Assembly: GCA_050185515.1 (NCBI GenBank)
Contig: JBFWZG010000123.1
Location: 1-11,281, forward strand
From: JAQSWP01 sp050185515
Lineage (GTDB): Bacteria > Pseudomonadota > Alphaproteobacteria > Reyranellales > JAQSWP01
Length of the DNA: 11,281 nucleotides
Direction of reading: 5' to 3'
Below the pieces are notes generated by a model. The model had not been told where the DNA came from. It saw nothing but the letters and a program-made list of their open reading frames with translations, and made no database searches. Shown here in pieces: positions 1-6,755 of the stretch. The translations under genes and the position numbers were made by a program. The stretch's first letter is position 1. Each line of letters opens with the position of its first letter.

Positions 1-12
1 GACAGGACCAGA

Positions 13-1953
13 ATGGCCGAAGGCCACGACGAGCATTTCGTCGCGCTGCATTCGGGCTTCCGGCTGGGCAAGTACGAGCTGCAGGCGGTGCTGGGCCAGG
101 GCGGCTTCGGCATCACCTACAGGGCATGGGACAGCGAGCTCAACCGCGCCGTCGCCATCAAGGAGTACCTGCCGTCCGACGTCGCCGTGCGCGTCGACGG
201 TTCGACGGTGCGGGCGCGCTCGCGCAACGACCAGGACAGTTTCCAGTGGGGGCTGGAGCGCTTCCTCGACGAGGCGCGCGCTCTGGCGCGCTTCGATCAC
301 AGCGGCGCGGTGGTGCGCGTCTACGACTACATGCAGGCCAACGGTACCGCCTACATGGTGATGGCGCTGGTCGAGGGCGAGCCGCTGTCGGCGCTGTACC
401 GGCGCGAGGCGCCGCTGCCGGAGGAGCGGCTGAAGGCGATCGTGCTGCCGGTGCTGGACGGGCTGGAAGACGTGCACCAGGCGGGCTTCCTGCATCGCGA
501 CATCAAGCCGGCCAACATTCTCATCCGCGCCAACGGCCAGCCGGTGCTGATCGATTTCGGCGCCGCCCGCCAGGCGCTGGGCGAGAAATCGCGCTCGATC
601 ACATCCGTGTTCACCCCCGGCTACGCGCCGTTCGAGCAGTACACGTCTTCGGGCAAGCAGGGGCCGTGGACCGACATCTACGCGCTGGCCGCTACGCTCT
701 ATCACGGCGTGACCGGCAAGGTGCCGGTGCAGGCCACCGACCGCATCCGCGAAGACGCCATGGAGCCGGCGATTCGCGCCGGCGCCGGGCGGTATTCCGA
801 AGCCTTTCTGGCGGCGATCGATGCCGGGCTCGAGGTGTTCGAGAACCGCCGCCCGCAATCGGTGGCGCAGTGGCGCGCCATGCTGACCGGCGATCTGGCC
901 GTGCCGCAGCCTGCTGCGCCGCCGCCGCCGACAACACAGCCGAGCGTTCAGGCGTCGATGCCGGCAGCGTCGACCGCTCCGGTGACCGGTACGCCGGCGT
1001 CGCAAACAGCCCCGCCGCAATCAGGTCCGTCGCAGGCAGCCCCGTCGCAAACTGCGCCGGCGCCGCGCCGTCGCGGCCTGCTGGCGGCGATCGGCATCGT
1101 GGTGCTGCTGGTGCTGGCCGGCGGCGGGTACGCGGCCTGGACGCAGATCGAGGCCGAGCGGATCGCCACCGAGCAGCGACTGCAGCAGGAGGCCGAGGCG
1201 CGGGCGGCGGCTGAGAAGGCGGCGGCCGAATTGCAGGCGCGCGAGGCCGCGCGTCTGCAGGCGGAGAACGAGGCGAAGGCGAGAGCCGCCGCCGAAGCGC
1301 GTCGCCTTGCCGAACAGGAGGCGGCGCGCCGCAAGGCTGAAGCCGACGCCAGGGCGCGCGAAGAGGCGGAAGCGCGGATCCGGGCCGAAACCGAAGCGAA
1401 GATCCGCGCCGAGCTCGAGGCGACACGCAAGGCGGAAGAGGAGGCGCGCAGAAGGGCCGAAGCCGAGAGTCGTCGCAAGGCCGAAGAGGAAGCGAAGAAG
1501 CGGGCGGAAGCCGAGATGCAGGCCAGGGCGCAGGCCGAGGCCGAAGCGAAGGCCAAGGCCGCCGCCGAGGAGAAGGCGCGCCGTGAAGCCGCCGCCCGCG
1601 CCGCCTCTGCCGCGCAGCAGCAGCAGGCTGCAGCTTTCGCCTATTCCGGCACCTGGCGGCTGGTGATCGATTGCCCGAACACCCCGGTCTCGCCCTTCTC
1701 CGACTACACGATCTCCGCCACCGGCCCCACTCTGACGATGAATTTCTATCGCGACGGCAAGGGCCAGGGCGGTTTCGCCGGCGATCGCTTCACCTATCGC
1801 TTCGGCTTTACCGGCCGTGGTGGTGCGTTTCTGCGCGGTGTGTTCAGCCTCTCGGCGCTCAGCCCGACGCGCTTTGCCGGCGGCGGCACGGTGCATGGCT
1901 TCGGGCAGGGCTCGTCGGAGCGCAACTGCACGGCGGAGATGACCAAACTCTAG
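13..1953 (+). CDS. Transmembrane Ser/Thr protein kinase with TolA-like helix and two-cysteine ectodomain (kinase 1)
   Basis: The protein has 646 residues. A complete Hanks-type kinase domain spans about residues 20-292: glycine loop GQGGFG (28-33), ATP-binding Lys50 in AIKEY, helix-C Glu87, HRD 161-163 with Asp163, Lys165 and Asn168, DFG 181-183, activation segment around TPGYAPFEQ (201-209) and Asp221. All catalytic residues are present, so it should transfer phosphate from ATP to Ser/Thr. A Pro/Ala/Thr linker (about 297-352), an RRR stop and one membrane helix (about 355-376) follow. The arginines place the kinase in the cytoplasm. Residues 380-535 form a long Ala/Glu/Arg/Lys helix resembling TolA domain II. 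The last 105 residues are a predicted beta-rich domain with the only two cysteines, Cys554 and Cys639. An AGGA 5 nt before the ATG supports this start. The kinase call is firm; ligand and substrates are unknown. Confidence 0.93.
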   Translation: MAEGHDEHFVALHSGFRLGKYELQAVLGQGGFGITYRAWDSELNRAVAIKEYLPSDVAVRVDGSTVRARSRNDQDSFQWGLERFLDEARALARFDHSGAVVRVYDYMQANGTAYMVMALVEGEPLSALYRREAPLPEERLKAIVLPVLDGLEDVHQAGFLHRDIKPANILIRANGQPVLIDFGAARQALGEKSRSITSVFTPGYAPFEQYTSSGKQGPWTDIYALAATLYHGVTGKVPVQATDRIREDAMEPAIRAGAGRYSEAFLAAIDAGLEVFENRRPQSVAQWRAMLTGDLAVPQPAAPPPPTTQPSVQASMPAASTAPVTGTPASQTAPPQSGPSQAAPSQTAPAPRRRGLLAAIGIVVLLVLAGGGYAAWTQIEAERIATEQRLQQEAEARAAAEKAAAELQAREAARLQAENEAKARAAAEARRLAEQEAARRKAEADARAREEAEARIRAETEAKIRAELEATRKAEEEARRRAEAESRRKAEEEAKKRAEAEMQARAQAEAEAKAKAAAEEKARREAAARAASAAQQQQAAAFAYSGTWRLVIDCPNTPVSPFSDYTISATGPTLTMNFYRDGKGQGGFAGDRFTYRFGFTGRGGAFLRGVFSLSALSPTRFAGGGTVHGFGQGSSERNCTAEMTKL

Positions 1954-1969
1954 AGCAAAACACGTGAAT

Positions 1970-1992
1970 CCGCGCCGGCAGTCGCGGCGCGG
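1970..1992 (+). other. GC hairpin between the two kinase genes
   Basis: Arms CCGCGCC (1970-1976) and GGCGCGG (1986-1992) form a perfect 7-bp stem with a 9-nt loop, 16 nt after the kinase 1 stop codon. No T-run follows, so this is not a classical intrinsic terminator. It could weaken read-through or protect the 3' end of the kinase 1 message. Short GC hairpins arise by chance in sequence this GC-rich. Confidence 0.25.
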
Positions 1993-2016
1993 CCCGGGGC
2001 GAGCGGCGTCTGCCGG

Positions 2017-2045
2017 TTGTCGTTGCAGCGGGATTCGTCCAGAAT
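2017..2045 (+). promoter_or_regulatory. Possible sigma-70 type promoter for kinase 2
   Basis: TTGTCG (2017-2022) and CAGAAT (2040-2045) each match the -35 and -10 consensus at 4 of 6 positions, with an ideal 17-nt spacer. Transcription would begin near 2052, leaving about 19 nt before the GTG at 2071. If real, it excludes the in-frame TTG at 2017 as a start. Matches of this quality occur by chance. Confidence 0.25.
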
Positions 2046-2070
2046 TCGCGCGAGGGGGATTGCCGCAGCC

Positions 2071-5040
2071 GTGAGCGAGGATCGCACCAGACTGGCCAGT
2101 GGCGGCGAGGAACATCTCGCCGCACTGCACTCGGGCTACCGGCTCGGGCGATACGAGCTGCAGGCGGTGCTGGGCCATGGCGGTTTCGGCATCACCTACC
2201 GCGCGTGGGACAGCGAGCTCGATCGCGCGGTGGCAATCAAGGAATACCTGCCCTCCGACATTTCCATCCGCGTCGACGGCAGCACCGTCAAGGCCAAGTC
2301 GGGCGGCGACCGCGAGAGCTTCGAATGGGGCCTCGAGCGCTTCATCGCCGAGGCGCGCGCCCTGGCGCGGTTCGAGCGCAGCGGCGCCATCGTGCGCGTC
2401 TACGACTATCTGCAGGCCAACGGCACGGCCTACATGGTGATGGCGCTGGTCGAGGGCGAGCCGCTCTCGGCGCTCTATCGCCGCGAGGCGCCGCTTGCGG
2501 AAGAGCGGCTGAAGGCGATCGTGCTGCCGGTGCTGGAAGGGCTGGAGGACGTCCATCGCGCGGGCTTCCTGCATCGCGACATCAAGCCGTCGAACATTCT
2601 CATCCGTCCCGGCGGCGAGCCGGTGCTGATCGATTTCGGCGCGGCGCGCCAGGCGCTGGGCGAGAAGTCGCGTTCCATTACCTCGGTATTCACACCGGGC
2701 TACGCGCCGTTCGAGCAGTACACGTCTTCGGGCAGGCAGGGGCCGTGGACCGACATCTACGCGCTGTCCGCCACGCTCTATCACGGCGTGACCGGCCGCA
2801 TTCCGCCGCAGGCCACCGACCGCATTCGAGAGGACGGCATGGAGCCGGCGATCCGCGCCGGCGCCGGGCGGTATTCCGAGCCCTTCCTGGCGGCGATCGA
2901 TGCGGGACTGCAGGTCTTCGAGGACCGCAGGCCGCAAACCCTGGCGCAGTGGCGCGCCATGCTGACCGGCGAGGTCGCGACCGTCGCTCCCGCCAGCATC
3001 ACTCCCTCCCATCCGCCCTCCGTGGCCGCCGCGCCGCCGCCAAGGACGCAGCCGCCGACGCAGCCGCCGATCTCACAGGGTCCGCCGCCTGCTTCCATTG
3101 CGCCTGCGACCGCTGCGCCGGCGCGGCGACGCCTGGTGCCATTGATCGCCGCCGGTTTGCTGGTGCTGGCGGTCGGCGCCGGCGCGGCCGTCACGCTGCT
3201 GTCGCCCGGCTCCGGCGGCGACGAAGCGGTCGCGGAAACCGCGCAGGCCCGAGCCGAACGTCTGCGGGCGGAAGCGGAGCGGGCCGGCGAGGAGGCGCGC
3301 AAGGCACAGGAGGCTGCCGAGGCGGAGATACGCCGGCAGCAGGCGCAGGAGGCGCAACAGCTGGCGGCCGAACAGTCGCGACGCGAGGCCGAAGCGGCGG
3401 CGGCACGGCAGGCCGAGGAAGCCAAGGCAGCGGCGGAAAAGGCGCAGCGCGAGGGCGATGCGGAGGCGGCGCGCCGCGCCGAGGATGAGGCGCGGCAAGC
3501 GGCGGCGGCCGAAGCCGCGCAGCGTCTGGCGGCCGAACAGGCCGAGAAGGATCGCAAGGCGCTTGAACTGGCGCGCCAGAAGGCGGAGGCCGAGCTGGCG
3601 GAAGCCCGGCGCGCGGCCGAGGAAGCGCGACGGCTGACCGAGGAACTGCGCGCCCAGGCGGAAACAGCGAGGCGGGCCGCGGCCGAGGAGCGCCAGCGGC
3701 TGGAGGCGGAGGCGAAATCCCGCGCCGAGGCGGAAGCAAGGGCGAAGCAGGAGGCCGAAGCGCGGCAGAAGGCCGAGGCAGAGGCCAAAGCGAAGGCGAA
3801 AGCCGAAGCGGATGCCAAAGCGAAGGAGGAAGCGGAGGCTAAAGCGAAAGTCAGGGCCGAAGCGGAGGCCAAAGCCAAAGAGGAAGCGGCCGCGCGCCAG
3901 AAGGCGGAGGCGGAGGCCCGTCGCAAGGCGGAGACCGAAACGCGCGTCCCGGCGACAGCCTCGCGCAGCGCCAGTCCCGCCCCGGCGCCTCCCGCCCCGG
4001 CGCCGCAGCAGGCCGCCGCTCCGGCGCCGCAATCGGCCCCGGCCGATCCGCGCGCCTATGTCGAGACGCACTGGGAGCGCATGCGGCCTGTGGTGCAGTC
4101 GGAAGTCTATCGCCTGCTAAGCGCCAACAATCAGCGCATGGTGTCGATTGACGGCTACGAGGTCGCCGAGGTGACGTCTGCACGTATCCGGCTGCGGGTG
4201 TTCGTTACGGCGGGCAGCGGTCCCAACATCACCGATCAGCGCACGCTCAACGTGTCCATCAATAACACGCCGCCGCGCTTCAGCGCTGGCAGTGGCGGCG
4301 CTTCTCCCGTTCAGGCCACTGCGCCTCAGCAGCAGGCGGCTGCATCCGCGCCTGCGGCGGCGACGGACCCGGGGGCCTATGTCGACACCCACTGGCAACG
4401 CATGCGGCCGGTGGTGCAGTCGGAGATATATCGCCAGCTAAATGCCAATCACAACGAGCGTCTAATTTCGCTTAATAGCTACGAGGTCGTCGAGATGACT
4501 CCGGCACACATCCGGTTGCGGGTGTTCGTGACGGCGGCGCAGATAAATTTCGGCTCGATCAACCACCAGCGTACGCTGAACGTGACCCTCAACAACACCC
4601 CACCGCGCTTCAGCGTGGCCGGTGGCGGTGCTGCTCCGGTCCAGGCCGCCGCGCCGCAGCAGCAGGCGGCGGCACCCGCGCCGACCCAATCCCAGGCTGG
4701 CGCCGGCTACGAATTCTCCGGCGCCTGGACCCTGACGCTGGATTGCCCGACGGCGATGCGCCGGCAGCTGCCGCCGATCGGCGTCGCCATTTCCGGCCCG
4801 CGCTTCTCGGCGCGATTCGGCAGCGATGGCCAGGCCAGCGGCCAGATTGCCGATGGCCGTCTGGCGCTGAGGCTTTCCTTCACCACGGAGATCGGCGAGA
4901 GCATCAAGGGCGAGCTGGCCCTGAACCAGCGCGATGGTGCGTTCAGCGGCGGCGGCCTGCTCACTGGCTTCGGCGCCGCCACCTATGGAGGCGGTGGCGG
5001 CGGCGGCGATAGACAGTGCATGGCGAGGATGGCGCGATAG
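2071..5040 (+). CDS. Transmembrane Ser/Thr protein kinase with long helix, duplicated domain and two-cysteine ectodomain (kinase 2)
   Basis: The protein has 989 residues from GTG 2071. The kinase domain nearly repeats kinase 1: GHGGFG 35-40, Lys57, Glu94, HRD 168-170, Asn175, DFG 188-190 and Asp228, so it should be active. A Pro-rich linker, an RRR motif and one membrane helix (about 355-377) follow, then an Ala/Glu/Arg/Lys helix of about 240 residues (385-625) with TolA-like EAEAKAK repeats. Two similar 80-residue domains (about 658-738 and 765-849) are joined by Pro/Ala/Gln linkers. The C-terminal domain (880-989) holds the only two cysteines, Cys892 and Cys983, and ends after a seven-glycine run. 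The likely topology is cytoplasmic kinase and periplasmic sensor. A TTG at 2017 would add 18 residues without homology to kinase 1. GTG 2071 has GAGGGGG upstream, though 12 nt away, so the start is moderately sure. Confidence 0.92.
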   Translation: MSEDRTRLASGGEEHLAALHSGYRLGRYELQAVLGHGGFGITYRAWDSELDRAVAIKEYLPSDISIRVDGSTVKAKSGGDRESFEWGLERFIAEARALARFERSGAIVRVYDYLQANGTAYMVMALVEGEPLSALYRREAPLAEERLKAIVLPVLEGLEDVHRAGFLHRDIKPSNILIRPGGEPVLIDFGAARQALGEKSRSITSVFTPGYAPFEQYTSSGRQGPWTDIYALSATLYHGVTGRIPPQATDRIREDGMEPAIRAGAGRYSEPFLAAIDAGLQVFEDRRPQTLAQWRAMLTGEVATVAPASITPSHPPSVAAAPPPRTQPPTQPPISQGPPPASIAPATAAPARRRLVPLIAAGLLVLAVGAGAAVTLLSPGSGGDEAVAETAQARAERLRAEAERAGEEARKAQEAAEAEIRRQQAQEAQQLAAEQSRREAEAAAARQAEEAKAAAEKAQREGDAEAARRAEDEARQAAAAEAAQRLAAEQAEKDRKALELARQKAEAELAEARRAAEEARRLTEELRAQAETARRAAAEERQRLEAEAKSRAEAEARAKQEAEARQKAEAEAKAKAKAEADAKAKEEAEAKAKVRAEAEAKAKEEAAARQKAEAEARRKAETETRVPATASRSASPAPAPPAPAPQQAAAPAPQSAPADPRAYVETHWERMRPVVQSEVYRLLSANNQRMVSIDGYEVAEVTSARIRLRVFVTAGSGPNITDQRTLNVSINNTPPRFSAGSGGASPVQATAPQQQAAASAPAAATDPGAYVDTHWQRMRPVVQSEIYRQLNANHNERLISLNSYEVVEMTPAHIRLRVFVTAAQINFGSINHQRTLNVTLNNTPPRFSVAGGGAAPVQAAAPQQQAAAPAPTQSQAGAGYEFSGAWTLTLDCPTAMRRQLPPIGVAISGPRFSARFGSDGQASGQIADGRLALRLSFTTEIGESIKGELALNQRDGAFSGGGLLTGFGAATYGGGGGGGDRQCMARMAR
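4042..4617 (+). repeat. Tandem duplication of an unrecognised domain within kinase 2
   Basis: Copy 1 (about 4042-4284) and copy 2 (about 4363-4617) encode domains that align end to end. Shared blocks are AYVxTHWxRMRPVVQSE, then YEVxE, then RLRVFVTA, then QRTLNV and NNTPPRFS. The following linkers, with PVQA and APQQQAA, are duplicated too, so the unit is about 107 residues. Each copy reads as a long helix followed by about four strands. I cannot assign the fold; a small alpha/beta sensor module is an inference. Confidence 0.8.
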
Positions 5041-5223
5041 ACGTTCCATTTCCGGCGGTTCAGGCGCCCGGCTTCCGGTCCGGTGCACCTTGCCGGCGTC
5101 GGCGCAATATGCTGCATAGAGCAGCGGTTCCTCCGCATAGATCGGCCCGGCGGGCGACCAGGTTCGAACGCTCGCGCCTCCATCATCGATTTGTCGACCA
5201 ACCATTACGGATTTTCAGCACCC

Positions 5224-5664
5224 ATGCGCCTGCAGCCATTCTGCTTTCTTCTTCTCGCCCTTGCGCCTGCCATTGCCGCAACGCCGCTGCTCGCCGCCGA
5301 CTCGCGGCCGCGGTCTCAGGCGAGCGCGAATTACGCCTTCGCCGGCACATGGTCCCTGGTCCTGGACTGCCCGGCGGCGCTGCAGCGGCAGTTGCCCCCG
5401 ATCAGCCTCGCCGTCTCCGGTCCGCGGTTCACCTCGCAGATCGGGGACGACGGCCAGGCCAGCGGCCGGATCGTCGACGGCCGGCTGGCGCTGTCGCTTG
5501 CCTTCACCACCGATGCCGGCGAGAGCATCGAGGGCGAGCTGGTCCTCAACGAGCGCGGGGGAGCCTTCCATGGTGGCGGCCTGCTGACGGGGTTTGCCGC
5601 CGGCCCCTATGGCGGGGCCGGGGGCCAGGGCGACCGGCAGTGCGTCGCAACGATGAGCAGATAG
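5224..5664 (+). CDS. Secreted stand-alone copy of the kinase 2 C-terminal domain
   Basis: The protein has 146 residues. Residues 1 to about 25 look like a Sec signal peptide: Arg2, then a hydrophobic core and Ala-rich cleavage sites after Ala18 or Ala25. The mature part aligns along its whole length with residues 880-989 of kinase 2, sharing LDCP, RQLPPI, SGPRF, DGQASG, DGRLAL, GGGLLTGF and a final DRQC. Cys49 and Cys140 lie at the positions and the 91-residue spacing of the kinase 2 pair. It lies 183 bp after kinase 2 on the same strand and probably arose from it. The frame is open upstream to a GTG at 5083, but the ATG at 5224 puts the signal peptide at the N-terminus and is preferred. No strong ribosome site is visible. 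Function is unknown. Binding the kinase ligand or the kinase ectodomain is inference. Confidence 0.8.
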   Translation: MRLQPFCFLLLALAPAIAATPLLAADSRPRSQASANYAFAGTWSLVLDCPAALQRQLPPISLAVSGPRFTSQIGDDGQASGRIVDGRLALSLAFTTDAGESIEGELVLNERGGAFHGGGLLTGFAAGPYGGAGGQGDRQCVATMSR

Positions 5665-5681
5665 GCGCGCCTGGAGCCGCT

Positions 5682-6299
5682 CTACTCCGACGGCCGGCGC
5701 ATGCGCCAGACGTTGTCGACCGTGGAATATTCCGAGTAACCGAGCCGGCCCACCGGCCTGAAGGCCAGCGTGTCGACGCGGCCGTCCTTGATGATGCGGT
5801 CGTCGATATGGATGCCGACGACGTGGCCGATGACCAGCGTGTAGGGGACGTGCGTGCCGTTGCCGGGAAGCTCGACGGTCTTCCATAGCTTGCACTCGAG
5901 CGCCGCCGGCGCGCGCGCCACGCGCGGCGGCCTGACCAGGCGCGACGGCGCCGGCTCCAGCCCGGCCAGCTTCATCTCGTCGATGCCCATTTCGACCTGC
6001 GCGGCGGTGGCGTTCATCGCGTCCTTGAGTTCCTCGCTGACCACGTTGACGACGAACTCGCCAGTCTGCTTGACGTTGAGCAGGGAATGCTTGGCGGGCG
6101 ACGAGCCGTAGGAACCGCCGGCCGAGTACATCACCATGTGCGGCGAATCCGAGACGCCGTTGTAGAAGGAGAACGGCGCCAGGTTGACGCGGCCCCCGGC
6201 GTCGACGGTGCTGATCCAGCCGATCGGACGGGGGCCGACCAGCGACTTGAAGGGATCGATCGGCAGGCCGTGATCCTGCTTCCCGGTGTCGTAGAACAT
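5682..6299 (-). CDS. Flavin reductase-like FMN-binding split-barrel protein
   Basis: The protein has 205 residues. The N-terminal segment GPRPIGWISTVD (22-33), followed by VNLAPFSFYNGVSDSPHM (38-55), is the hallmark of the flavin-reductase-like (DIM6/NTAB) split-barrel family, which binds FMN and often reduces it with NAD(P)H. Length fits the family, and the protein should be cytoplasmic. It is the last gene of a probable minus-strand operon after the HIT gene, only 11 nt downstream of it. The reading frame continues upstream of the ATG at 6299, but TAAGGAG 7 nt before this ATG and the family N-terminus fix the start. Its stop lies 17 nt from that of the convergent secreted-domain gene, with no clear terminator between. 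The substrate is unknown; partnership with the nearby nitronate monooxygenase is inference. Confidence 0.88.
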   Translation of the reverse strand: MFYDTGKQDHGLPIDPFKSLVGPRPIGWISTVDAGGRVNLAPFSFYNGVSDSPHMVMYSAGGSYGSSPAKHSLLNVKQTGEFVVNVVSEELKDAMNATAAQVEMGIDEMKLAGLEPAPSRLVRPPRVARAPAALECKLWKTVELPGNGTHVPYTLVIGHVVGIHIDDRIIKDGRVDTLAFRPVGRLGYSEYSTVDNVWRMRRPSE

Positions 6300-6306
6300 T
6301 GCCCGG

Positions 6307-6313
6307 CTCCTTA
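6307..6313 (-). promoter_or_regulatory. Ribosome binding site overlapping the HIT stop codon
   Basis: The minus strand reads TAAGGAG, 7 nt before the flavin-reductase ATG. The TAA is also the stop codon of the HIT gene. This indicates translational coupling of the two genes and decides the start of the downstream one. Confidence 0.7.
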
Positions 6314-6712
6314 CTGGTTCTGCGGCATTTCGTGCTTGGGCATCTGCGCCATCCTGGTCGAAAGCGGCCTGCCGCCGATGACGTGGATGTGGAAATGGAA
6401 CACGATCTGGTTGGCGTCGGCGCCGTGGTTGCCGACGAGGCGATAGCCGGTCTTGTCGACGCCCGTCAGCCGCGCCACCTTGCCAACGGCGCGCCAGAAG
6501 CCGGCCATCATCACCTCGCTGGCATTGGCGAAGAAATCGTCCGACGACACGAACTCGCCCTTGGGGATCACCAGCACATGCACTGGTGCTGCCGGATGCA
6601 GATCCTCGAAGGCGAGGGCGAATTCGTCCTCGAACACCTTCTTGCACGGCAGCTCGCCGCGCAGGATGCGGGCGAAGACGTTGTTCTTGTCATAGGCAGG
6701 CGTGGCGGTCAT
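6311..6712 (-). CDS. HIT-family (HINT-like) nucleotide hydrolase
   Basis: The protein has 133 residues. The histidine triad HFHIHV is at 106-111, with His106, His108 and His110, followed by IGGRPL. The middle His108 should be the nucleophile. FARILRGELPCKKVFED near the N-terminus and HVLVIPKGE (45-53) are typical of HINT proteins, which hydrolyse purine nucleoside phosphoramidates such as AMP-lysine. Length is slightly above the usual 110-120 residues because of a Met/Gln-rich tail. GGAG lies 5 nt before the ATG. It sits between the nitronate monooxygenase and the flavin-reductase gene, with short gaps of 43 and 11 nt. HIT genes are often near hisE in alphaproteobacteria, and hisE is about 1.7 kb away here. 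The family is certain, the substrate is not. Confidence 0.93.
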   Translation of the reverse strand: MTATPAYDKNNVFARILRGELPCKKVFEDEFALAFEDLHPAAPVHVLVIPKGEFVSSDDFFANASEVMMAGFWRAVGKVARLTGVDKTGYRLVGNHGADANQIVFHFHIHVIGGRPLSTRMAQMPKHEMPQNQ

Positions 6713-6755
6713 TGCGGCTCCATGGCGCGACGGGAGGGTGGAGATCTGCGCGGCG

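Noticed and set aside
2017..2070. TTG at 2017 as the start of kinase 2
   Set aside because: It has no good ribosome site, the 18 added residues have no counterpart in kinase 1, and the TTG coincides with a candidate -35 element. GTG 2071 is preferred.
1021..3012. Long minus-strand open frame (663 codons) across the kinase genes
   Set aside because: It is antisense to two clearly coding kinase genes, its translation is low-complexity Arg/Gly/Ala-rich sequence, and GC-rich codon bias readily opens the opposite frames.
4987..5008. GGN repeat encoding seven glycines near the end of kinase 2
   Set aside because: It is a short simple repeat in a low-complexity tail, also Gly-rich in the secreted copy, with no sign of phase variation.
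5155..5180. GGTTCGAAC at 5161, resembling a tRNA T-loop
   Set aside because: The flanking bases (CCAGG and GCTCG) do not form a T-stem and no acceptor, D or anticodon arm can be found around it.
5041..5223. Intergenic stretch between kinase 2 and the secreted-domain gene
   Set aside because: I searched it for a promoter, terminator or small gene. Only weak -35-like hexamers without a properly spaced -10 were seen, so nothing was called.
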